Shown piece after piece: positions 1-5,268 of a stretch of DNA of 5,268 bases. How positions within the stretch are numbered: the stretch's first letter is position 1; each line of letters opens with the position of its first letter. The notes below the pieces were generated by a model. It did no database searches, was not told the origin of the DNA, and saw only the letters and a list, made by a program, of their open reading frames with translations. The position numbers and the translations under genes are program-made. Source of the DNA: Candidatus Krumholzibacteriia bacterium (lineage in GTDB: Bacteria; Krumholzibacteriota; Krumholzibacteriia; Krumholzibacteriales; Krumholzibacteriaceae); assembly GCA_026387805.1 (NCBI GenBank), contig JAPLKY010000422.1:1-5268 (forward strand), in the 5' to 3' direction.

Positions 1-2427
1 GACCCCCGCGGCCCCATCGGCGGCAGTCCCGAATCGCCCCACGCTCGCCACCGGATCGGCGACGGGAATGCCGTTCGCAGCCCAATAAGCGATACCCGCG
101 GAATTAACGCGCTGCGCATAGGGATCGCCTCCACCTCCCGAGCTCGGTTGATTGATCCATACGATAACCGCCCCACCCGCCCCATCGGAGATGATCTGAG
201 GAATCCATTGGTCATCCGCGAGCGTGCAGACGGCCGCGCCATTCGTCCCCCACTGCAAGGCTCCCGCTGCATTCACCCGTTGCGCATAGATATCGCTGTT
301 GAAGGTGCTGATGCGGCTGTCTTCCCAAGCAACGATCGCCCCGCCCGCGCCGTCCGAAATGATGCATTGACCTTCCTGGGTGCCCGCCGACGAGCAGAGA
401 GCCACGCCGTTGGCCGTCCAGAGAGCCGCACCCGAGGCATCCACGCGCTGCGCATAAATGTCCTTATTTGTCGTGACGCGGCCGTCTCCCCAGACGATGA
501 TAACGCCTCCGGCTCCGTCCGATGCCGGTCGTGGGCCATATTGGTTGTTCGCCGCCGTGCAAACCGCCGCGCCGTTCGTTCCCCATTGGGGAGCGCCCGA
601 TGCATCGAGTCGCTGGATATAGATGTCGCCGTACGTTCCGCCCCGATAGTCTTCCCAAACGATGATCGCCCCGCCGGCAAGGTCGGTAACGAGCCCCGCG
701 CTTCTCTGGTCGCCCGCCGCCGCGCAAACGGCGGCACCGCCGGCGGTCCACAGCATGGCGCCGGCCGCGCTCACGCGCTGCGCATAGATATCGGAGTTGC
801 CATCGACCGCATAGTCGGTCCAGACAATAATCGCGCCCCCCGCACCGTCTGGAATCACCCGATCGAGACTCTGCTGTCCAGGCGCCGTGCAGATAGCGAC
901 TCCGCTCGCTGCCCACTGAATCGCGCCCGAGGCATCAACCTTCTGCGCATAGATGTCGTAGCTGCCGCTGCTATACTCGCCATAGGCGATGATCCCCCCG
1001 CCGGCGCCGTCGGAAACGATGAGCGGATAGAACTGGTAAGGCGTTCCCGTCGCAACTCCGACCCCTTCTTCGGTCCACTCGATGGTGCCGAAGGCGTCCA
1101 CTCGCTGAACGTAGACATCGCCGTTGCCCCCGCTTCGATCGTCCTCGTATGCGACAATGGCGCCTCCGGCGCCGTCGGACGCAATGGACGCCGTGCTCTG
1201 CTGGGATCCCGTTCTTGTTGCAGCGACGCCGTCAGCCGTCCACTGCGCCGCTCCCGAGCCGTCCACTCGTTGAACATAGATTTCATTGTTGACCGTGTCC
1301 CGAATGTCGCTCCAGATGATGATCGCGCCAAAAGCCCCGTCGGCAATGACTTGAGAAATGCTCCGAGCGCCGGTCGCCGAGCACACGGGGAGGCCGTCGG
1401 CAGTCCATTGAACGACCCCCGAGGTATTGATACGCTGGGTATAGATATCGCTATTCCCGGACCGCCGGTCACCCCAGGCGATGATCGCCCCTCCTGCTCC
1501 ATCGGAAACGATTCGGGAGCTGCTCTGATTGCCCGTTGCAGCGCAGATGGCGACACCATTCGGAGCCCAGAGAATGCTGCCGGAGGTGTCCACGCGCTGG
1601 GCGTACACATCGTAGCCGCCGGAACGGAGATCATCCCACGAGATAATGACTCCGCCGGCGCCATCAGAAATCGGTAAAGGATGATACTGACTGCCAGACG
1701 CCGCGCAGATGGCGATCCCGTCGATCACCCATCGGACAACACCCGAGGCATCGACGCGTTGGGCATAGATGTCCTTGTTTCCGCTGCGCTCGTCATACCA
1801 GGTGACGATCGCTCCGCCCGCATCATCCGAAGCGATATCATTGCCATACTGGGTGCCCGCGAGAGTGCAAATGCCGACACCGTCCATCGCCCACCGAACT
1901 GAGCCCGAGGCATCGACACGTTGGGCGTAGATATCGTATCCGCCGGCGCGCTGATCCCACCAATCGATTATGGTTCCGCCGGCGCCGTCGGAGGCCAGCT
2001 TCGGGTACATTTGCCAATTCGCCGCTGTGCATACGGCCACGCCGTCGGCGGCCCATTGGGGAGCACCCGCGGCGTTCACTCTCTGAACATAGATATCCGA
2101 ATAGCTGCCGCTCCTTCCGTCCTCCCACCCAATGATCGCCCCGCCGACGACATCGGGCAGAATCACGGGATTGTTCATGTCGCCCGCCGCCGTGCACACA
2201 GGAACACCATCGGCAGTCCACTGGGGGACGCCCGAGGCGTCCACGCGCTGCGCATAGATGTCCGTTTTTCCGCCGGTGCGCTCATCCATCCACGTGATGA
2301 TCGCCCCGCCGACGCCGTCCGAGATGATCGCAGGGTACGTCTGATCCCCCGCCGCCGCGCATACCGGAACCCCATTCGCCCGCCAAAGGAGGGATCCCGA
2401 CGCATCGACTCGCTGGACATAGATATC
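1..2427 (-). repeat. Tandem array of 14 full and one partial ~54-residue coding repeats
   Basis: Units begin (first base, minus strand) at 2427, 2262, 2097, 1935, 1773, 1611, 1449, 1284, 1119, 957, 792, 627, 462, 294 and 126. Unit lengths are 162, 165 or 168 bases, always multiples of three, so insertions occur only as whole codons in the loop after R-S-G. The best conserved DNA segment encodes D-I-Y-A-Q-R-V-D and appears on the plus strand as variants of a cgctgcgcatagatatc block. Synonymous positions and loops differ clearly between units, so the array looks old rather than freshly amplified. It is coding repetition, not a non-coding satellite or CRISPR: there are no conserved spacers or short direct repeats. 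Confidence 0.93.
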
Positions 2428-2622
2428 TCTCAAGCCCTTGTAACACATCACGTAAGTAATAATAGCTCCGGAAGATCCATCCGAAGCCGCGATTGCGCTA
2501 CTGACATATGCCGGCAGATTTGAAAGCGGCACTCCCGTTTCGATCCAACCCGCCCGGGAAGCGGTCACGTCGAGGCATAAGGCGAGCACACATGCAACGA
2601 AGATCCTGGCAGCGTCTCTCAT
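1..2622 (-). CDS. Secreted tandem-repeat protein, beta-propeller-like (C-terminus beyond window)
   Basis: An uninterrupted minus-strand frame of 874 codons runs from ATG at 2622 to the left edge with no stop, so the gene is 3'-truncated by the window. The start is supported by GGAGG six bases upstream and by an immediate signal peptide (residues 1-24). Residues 25-65 are a linker and a half-length leading unit with its own S-D-G turn. From residue 66 there are 14 complete units of 54-56 residues and 42 residues of a 15th. Each unit reads D-I-Y-A-Q-R-V-D-A-S-G, W, A-D-G-V-x-[VI]-C, S-D-G-A-G-G-A-I-I-x-W-x-D-x-R-S-G. The alternating hydrophobic strands and Gly/Asp turns, about four strands per unit, fit beta-propeller blades; this is a fold inference. 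Export to periplasm or surface is inferred from the signal peptide. No catalytic motif is visible and the function is unknown. I recall similar D-I-Y-x-Q-R repeat proteins as hypothetical secreted proteins of uncultured bacteria. Being divergent from glnA, it is unlikely to share its function. Confidence 0.9.
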   Translation of the reverse strand, partial: MRDAARIFVACVLALCLDVTASRAGWIETGVPLSNLPAYVSSAIAASDGSSGAIITYVMCYKGLRDIYVQRVDASGSLLWRANGVPVCAAAGDQTYPAIISDGVGGAIITWMDERTGGKTDIYAQRVDASGVPQWTADGVPVCTAAGDMNNPVILPDVVGGAIIGWEDGRSGSYSDIYVQRVNAAGAPQWAADGVAVCTAANWQMYPKLASDGAGGTIIDWWDQRAGGYDIYAQRVDASGSVRWAMDGVGICTLAGTQYGNDIASDDAGGAIVTWYDERSGNKDIYAQRVDASGVVRWVIDGIAICAASGSQYHPLPISDGAGGVIISWDDLRSGGYDVYAQRVDTSGSILWAPNGVAICAATGNQSSSRIVSDGAGGAIIAWGDRRSGNSDIYTQRINTSGVVQWTADGLPVCSATGARSISQVIADGAFGAIIIWSDIRDTVNNEIYVQRVDGSGAAQWTADGVAATRTGSQQSTASIASDGAGGAIVAYEDDRSGGNGDVYVQRVDAFGTIEWTEEGVGVATGTPYQFYPLIVSDGAGGGIIAYGEYSSGSYDIYAQKVDASGAIQWAASGVAICTAPGQQSLDRVIPDGAGGAIIVWTDYAVDGNSDIYAQRVSAAGAMLWTAGGAAVCAAAGDQRSAGLVTDLAGGAIIVWEDYRGGTYGDIYIQRLDASGAPQWGTNGAAVCTAANNQYGPRPASDGAGGVIIVWGDGRVTTNKDIYAQRVDASGAALWTANGVALCSSAGTQEGQCIISDGAGGAIVAWEDSRISTFNSDIYAQRVNAAGALQWGTNGAAVCTLADDQWIPQIISDGAGGAVIVWINQPSSGGGGDPYAQRVNSAGIAYWAANGIPVADPVASVGRFGTAADGAAGV
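2551..2622 (-). other. Predicted Sec signal peptide of the repeat protein
   Basis: The first 24 residues show a short charged n-region (M-R-D-A-A-R), a hydrophobic core (I-F-V-A-C-V-L-A-L-C-L) and a small-residue end A-S-R-A before G-W. Cleavage after Ala24 fits the usual small-x-small rule; cleavage after Ala21 is an alternative. There is no clear lipobox: the cysteines lie inside the hydrophobic core, not after it. The core is rather short, so this is a good but not certain call. Confidence 0.72.
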
Positions 2623-2628
2623 TTCAGA

Positions 2629-2633
2629 CCTCC
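2629..2633 (-). promoter_or_regulatory. Ribosome binding site of the repeat protein
   Basis: On the minus strand GGAGG lies six bases before ATG 2622, an ideal Shine-Dalgarno distance. It decides the start: this ATG is directly followed by a signal peptide. I could not identify a convincing minus-strand -35/-10 pair in the intergenic region. Confidence 0.8.
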
Positions 2634-2698
2634 AATGTAGCGAAGGATCGGGTGCTCGCATTTCATCCCCGCGGGCCGCCACACCCTTTCATTTGGCC

Positions 2699-2727
2699 TT
2701 GAATCGTATCATCGCTTCGAATATATT
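2699..2727 (+). promoter_or_regulatory. Candidate sigma70-type promoter for glnA-gatE
   Basis: TTGAAT (2699-2704; four of six matches to TTGACA) is separated by exactly 17 bases from TATATT (2722-2727; five of six matches to TATAAT). It sits in the only AT-rich stretch of the divergent region. Transcription would begin near 2734-2736, giving a leader of about 35 bases to ATG 2771 or about 65 bases to ATC 2801. The position also argues against the TTG at 2693 as the glnA start, since that codon would lie upstream of the transcript. No NtrC/sigma54-type -24/-12 element was seen. The prediction rests on consensus match only. Confidence 0.5.
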
Positions 2728-2728
2728 C
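2719..2728. repeat. Perfect 10-base palindrome over the -10 element
   Basis: GAATATATTC is its own reverse complement and covers the proposed glnA -10 box, so the minus strand also reads TATATT here. It could serve as a -10 in both directions or as a small operator half. The symmetry does not extend beyond ten bases, and AT-rich palindromes of this size arise by chance fairly often. Confidence 0.35.
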
Positions 2729-2770
2729 TGTATTCCAATAACTTATGCGCTATCGCACCATGGAGACCGC

Positions 2771-4210
2771 ATGCGTTGGGCTCTAAGGAGGAGGTTCGAC
2801 ATCTTTTCATCATTGGCGAAACTGAGGGCGGCCATCAAGAGTCGCCATATCAAGCAAATCGATTTCAAATTCACCGATCTTTTCGGGCGCTGGCACCACA
2901 TCACGGTGCCCCCCTCCCGGGTGAACGAGAAGCTCTTCACGAACGGAGTCGGTTTCGACGGCTCCAACTTCGCCGGCATGTCCGCCGTCGAAAGCGGCGA
3001 CCTCGCGCTCGTTCCCGAGCTCGACACGGGATACTTCGATCCGTTCCGCACCGAGCCCGCGATCTCGTTCATCTGCCGCATCGTCGAGGCCGATTCGAAG
3101 AAGCCCTTCTCGCGAGACCCGCGATCGATCGCGCTCACGGCCGAGAGCTACCTCAGAAAGACGGGAATCGCCGACCGCTCGATGTGGGGACCGGAGTTCG
3201 AGTACTACGTGTTCGACGAGGTGCGCGTCAAGAACTCGAACAAGACGTGCTCCGTCGAGATCGTTCCCGGCGAAGGACTGCGCAAGGACACGTTCGGGCT
3301 CTGGACCTTCTCCGGCTATCACGGGATCCCGCCCGAGGACACGACGGTCGACATACGCGACGAGACGGTCACGCTCCTCGAGGAGGCCGGGATCAAGACC
3401 CTCTACCATCACCACGAGGTGGGCGGCCACGGCCAGGTCGAGATCGAGGTCGATTTCGGGCCGCTCGCACGCATGGGCGACATCTCGATGATGGTGAAGC
3501 ATTTCGCGCGCATGACGGCGCACAAGCACGGAAAGACGGCGACCTTCATGCCGAAGCCGCTCTACAACGAGCCGGGCACGGGGATGCATTTCCACCAGTT
3601 CCTCCTCAAGAAGGGCACGAATGTTTTCTACCGCAAAGGGGGCTACGCCGATCTGAGCCCGCTCGCGCACCATTACATCGCGGGGCTCCTCAGGCACGCG
3701 CCTTCGCTCCTCGCCTTCACGAATCCGAGCACGAACTCCTACAAGCGCCTCGTGCCGGGCTTCGAGGCGCCGGTGAACTGCTTCTTCTCGCTCGCGAACC
3801 GCTCGGCGGCGATCCGCATCCCGAAGTACGCGACCGATCCCGGGCTCAAGCGGATGGAGTTCAGGCCGCCCGACGCCACGTGCAACACGTACATCGCGAT
3901 GGCGGCGCAGCTCATGGCGGGGATCGACGGCATCAGGAAGAAGCTCGATCCGGCGAAGGAAGGCTTCGGCCCGTTCGACGTCAACGTCTTCGAGATGTCT
4001 CTCAAGGAGCGGGCGAAGATAAAACCGCTCCCGGGCTCTTTCGCGGAGGCGCTCCGCGAGCTCGACAAGGACCACGCGTACCTTCTCGAGGGAGGCGTAT
4101 TCACCGAGTCGATGATAAGGGACTGGATACGGCTCAAGCGGGAGAAGGAGATCATGCCGGTGCGAAATCGCCCGCATCCCCTCGAGATCCAGATGTACCT
4201 CGACTGCTAG
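2771..4210 (+). CDS. glnA: Type I glutamine synthetase
   Basis: Makes L-glutamine from glutamate, ammonia and ATP in the cytoplasm; type I enzymes form dodecamers. The 479-residue product (from ATG 2771) is slightly longer than the usual 440-470. N-terminal beta-grasp domain: F-T-D-L-F-G-R-W-H-H near 34-43 and G-F-D-G-S at 61-65. Catalytic domain: G-P-E-F-E at 140-144, H-H-E-V with Gln-x-Glu following (Glu216, Glu224), A-T-F-M-P-K-P at 257-263, G-M-H-F-H at 271-275, N-S-Y-K-R-L-V-P-G at 322-330 with the flap Glu332, N-R-S-A-A-I-R-I-P at 343-351 and M-E-F-R-P-P-D at 362-368. These cover the metal, ATP and glutamate ligands known from the E. coli enzyme (Glu129/131/212/220, His269, Arg321/339/344/359, Glu327). 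The C-terminus keeps G-G-V-F-T and R-P-H-P. The adenylylation Tyr is replaced by Phe407. GGAG five bases before ATG 2771 is a modest ribosome site; ATC 2801 (469 residues) is a serious alternative start. gatE follows after 27 bases. Confidence 0.95.
   Translation: MRWALRRRFDIFSSLAKLRAAIKSRHIKQIDFKFTDLFGRWHHITVPPSRVNEKLFTNGVGFDGSNFAGMSAVESGDLALVPELDTGYFDPFRTEPAISFICRIVEADSKKPFSRDPRSIALTAESYLRKTGIADRSMWGPEFEYYVFDEVRVKNSNKTCSVEIVPGEGLRKDTFGLWTFSGYHGIPPEDTTVDIRDETVTLLEEAGIKTLYHHHEVGGHGQVEIEVDFGPLARMGDISMMVKHFARMTAHKHGKTATFMPKPLYNEPGTGMHFHQFLLKKGTNVFYRKGGYADLSPLAHHYIAGLLRHAPSLLAFTNPSTNSYKRLVPGFEAPVNCFFSLANRSAAIRIPKYATDPGLKRMEFRPPDATCNTYIAMAAQLMAGIDGIRKKLDPAKEGFGPFDVNVFEMSLKERAKIKPLPGSFAEALRELDKDHAYLLEGGVFTESMIRDWIRLKREKEIMPVRNRPHPLEIQMYLDC
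2785..2794 (+). promoter_or_regulatory. Strong Shine-Dalgarno inside the annotated 5' end of glnA
   Basis: AAGGAGGAGG is a near-perfect anti-16S match. It lies 14 bases inside the frame if translation starts at ATG 2771, where it is read as part of L-R-R-R with three consecutive AGG codons. The next in-frame candidates downstream are ATC at 2801 (six-base spacing) and TTG at 2813 (18-base spacing, too long). Conserved glutamine synthetase sequence begins just after this point, so the true start may be ATC 2801. Confidence 0.55.
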
Positions 4211-4220
4211 CGCGGCGCGC

Positions 4221-4228
4221 AAGGACGG
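4221..4228 (+). promoter_or_regulatory. gatE: Weak ribosome binding site of gatE
   Basis: AAGGACGG lies in the 27-base gap between the glnA stop and GTG 4238, with nine bases to the start codon. It is an imperfect Shine-Dalgarno match (one base off AAGGAGG). Together with the short gap, the absence of a terminator hairpin and the same orientation, it suggests translation from a glnA-gatE message. Confidence 0.45.
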
Positions 4229-4237
4229 TAACCCCCG

Positions 4238-5268
4238 GTGGTTGAGATAAAGAGAATCGAAGAAGCGACTCCCGAGGACTATGCCGCGCTCGGCATGAAG
4301 TCGGGCATCGAGATCCACCAGCAGCTCGCCACGACGAAGAAGCTTTTCTGCCGCTGCCCCGTCGTGCGCCCCTACTCAGAGGAATTCAACGCGGAGATTC
4401 TGCGCCACATGCGGCCGACGCTGTCCGAGCTCGGCGAGTACGACGGCACGGCGCTCATGGAATTCAAGACGAAGAAGGAGATCATCTACCAGATCCGGCA
4501 GGACACGGTCTGCACGTACGAGATGGACGACACGCCGCCCTTCGAGCTCAACCTGCAGGCGCTCGACATCGCGCTCGAGGTGACGATGCTCCTTAACTGC
4601 AATCTCGTGAGCGAGGTGCACATCGCGCGCAAGCAGTACCTCGACGGCTCGATTCCGACCGGGTTCCAGCGCACCACGATCCTCGGCGTCGACGGGTGGA
4701 TTCCCTACCGGGGAAAGCGCATCGGCATCATCCAGCTCGGCCTCGAGGAGGACGCGTGCCGCGAAGTATCGGACGTCGGCCATCTGAGGAAATATCGCAC
4801 CGACCGCCTCGGCATTCCGCTCATCGAGACGGTCACCTACCCCGAGATGAAGACGCCGCGGGAGGTCGCCGAGGTCGCGCAGATACTGCGCCGCCTCGCG
4901 CGCTCGACAGGCAAGGTGCACACGGGGATGGGGGCCGCGCGCCAGGACGTAAACGTGTCGATCGAGGGAGGGCGCCGCGTCGAGATCAAGGGCGTCTGCA
5001 AGATTCCCCTCATCCCGCTCCTTGTGCACAACGAGGCGTACCGGCAGGCCGCGCTCCTCGACATCAAGCGCGAGCTCGGCCGCCGCGGAATCACGACCGA
5101 TTCCTTCAAGGCCGACGCCTACAATGTCGGAGAGCTCGTCGCGGGCACGCAGTACTACCCCCTCGCCGCGGCGCTCAAGAAGAATCTCGAGGTGCGCGCC
5201 GTCGCGCTCCGCGGTTTCCGCGGCATTCTCTCGACGCGTACGCAGCCCGAGACGACGTTCTCGAAGGA
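4238..5268 (+). CDS. gatE: Glu-tRNA(Gln) amidotransferase subunit E, archaeal GatDE type (C-terminus beyond window)
   Basis: GatE binds Glu-tRNA(Gln), phosphorylates the charged glutamate and amidates it with ammonia released from glutamine or asparagine by GatD. The first 343 residues of an expected ~620 are present; the frame runs open to the right edge. The GatB/GatE cradle domain shows G-I-E-I-H-Q-Q-L at 23-30, K-L-F-C-R-C-P at 35-41, R-P-T-L-S-E-L-G-E at 59-67, G-F-Q-R-T at 142-146, L-E-E-D-A at 169-173, D-R-L-G-I-P-L-I-E at 189-197, R-Q-D-V-N-V-S-I at 235-242 and E-I-K-G-V at 249-253. GatE rather than GatB is indicated by H-Q-Q-L, by R-Q-D-V-N-V-S where GatB has R-C-D-A-N-V-S, by E-I-K-G-V, and by L-R-G-F-R-G-I-L near 324-331, which leads into the AspRS-like insert domain that GatB lacks. 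GTG 4238 is the only start between an in-frame TAA (4229-4231) and ATG 4295; homology begins before that ATG. gatD may follow outside the window. Confidence 0.9.
   Translation, partial: MVEIKRIEEATPEDYAALGMKSGIEIHQQLATTKKLFCRCPVVRPYSEEFNAEILRHMRPTLSELGEYDGTALMEFKTKKEIIYQIRQDTVCTYEMDDTPPFELNLQALDIALEVTMLLNCNLVSEVHIARKQYLDGSIPTGFQRTTILGVDGWIPYRGKRIGIIQLGLEEDACREVSDVGHLRKYRTDRLGIPLIETVTYPEMKTPREVAEVAQILRRLARSTGKVHTGMGAARQDVNVSIEGGRRVEIKGVCKIPLIPLLVHNEAYRQAALLDIKRELGRRGITTDSFKADAYNVGELVAGTQYYPLAAALKKNLEVRAVALRGFRGILSTRTQPETTFSK

Noticed and set aside
148..1677. Plus-strand open frame of 509 codons opposite the repeat protein, itself repetitive (R-I-D-I-A-V, D-D-R-P-A motifs).
   Set aside because: It is the antisense image of the tandem units: its repeats follow the same period, it is Arg/Asp-rich without a recognisable fold, and it ends while the minus-strand frame stays open with signal peptide and Shine-Dalgarno.
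1..2427. CRISPR-like or satellite repeat array.
   Set aside because: The period (162-168 bases) follows codons, units diverge at synonymous sites, and there is no repeat-spacer alternation.
1921..2523. Further plus-strand frame of 200 codons antisense to the repeat units.
   Set aside because: Same mirror effect of the repeat array; no ribosome site and no homology-like pattern.
2693..2770. N-terminal extension of glnA to TTG 2693.
   Set aside because: No Shine-Dalgarno precedes it, the predicted promoter lies within it, and its residues have no counterpart in type I glutamine synthetases.
4211..4237. GC-rich inverted repeat (gcgcggcgcgc) after glnA as a terminator.
   Set aside because: The symmetry is too short, has no U-run after it, and lies in a 27-base gap leading straight into gatE.
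2776..4245. A plus-strand frame of 489 codons overlapping glnA in another frame.
   Set aside because: Arg/Gly/Ala-rich low-complexity translation typical of a shifted frame in GC-rich DNA; the glnA frame carries all the family signatures.
2810..4318. A minus-strand frame of 502 codons antisense to glnA.
   Set aside because: Composition dominated by Arg, Leu, Glu and Val as expected for the reverse of a codon-biased GC-rich gene; no motif or start signal.
4376..5029. Minus-strand frame of 217 codons opposite gatE.
   Set aside because: Shadow of the well-supported gatE frame; no ribosome binding site or recognisable domain.

Overview
The window looks like a piece of a GC-rich bacterial chromosome. 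It holds three protein genes; the two at the edges are cut off. A large secreted repeat protein is read leftward (minus strand, running off the left edge). After a divergent intergenic region, a glutamine synthetase gene (glnA) and an archaeal-type Glu-tRNA(Gln) amidotransferase subunit E gene (gatE, running off the right edge) are read rightward as a probable operon. I found no tRNA, rRNA, CRISPR array, transposase or att site.

Left half (minus strand): one uninterrupted frame of 874 codons begins with a Sec-type signal peptide. After a half-length leading unit it consists of 14 complete units of 54-56 residues plus a cut 15th. Each unit carries a D-I-Y-A-Q-R-V-D start, a Trp, usually one Cys, an S-D-G-A-G-G turn and an A-I-I-x-W strand. 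This looks like a secreted multi-blade beta-propeller-like protein. Its C-terminus, where an anchoring or secretion-sorting domain would be expected, lies outside the window.

Middle (about 2623-2800): the divergent control region. A plausible sigma70-type promoter for glnA (TTGAAT, 17 bases, TATATT) lies at 2699-2727, and a clear Shine-Dalgarno for the repeat protein lies at 2629-2633. The glnA start is ambiguous. ATG 2771 is the conventional choice, but a near-perfect Shine-Dalgarno lies downstream of it and points at an in-frame ATC at 2801.

Right half (plus strand): glnA is complete with all the catalytic signatures of type I glutamine synthetase, but has Phe at the position of the adenylylated Tyr. 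It is followed after 27 bases by gatE, which starts with GTG. The pair makes metabolic sense: glutamine synthetase makes glutamine, and GatDE uses glutamine as the amide donor to convert Glu-tRNA(Gln) to Gln-tRNA(Gln).

Organism: the Shine-Dalgarno sites, the sigma70-like promoter and the secreted repeat protein favour a bacterium. Such repeat proteins and a GatDE-type amidotransferase remind me of poorly cultured, GC-rich lineages around the FCB group (Eisenbacteria- or Krumholzibacteria-like). That placement is inference from memory; an archaeal source is less likely but not excluded by this sequence alone.
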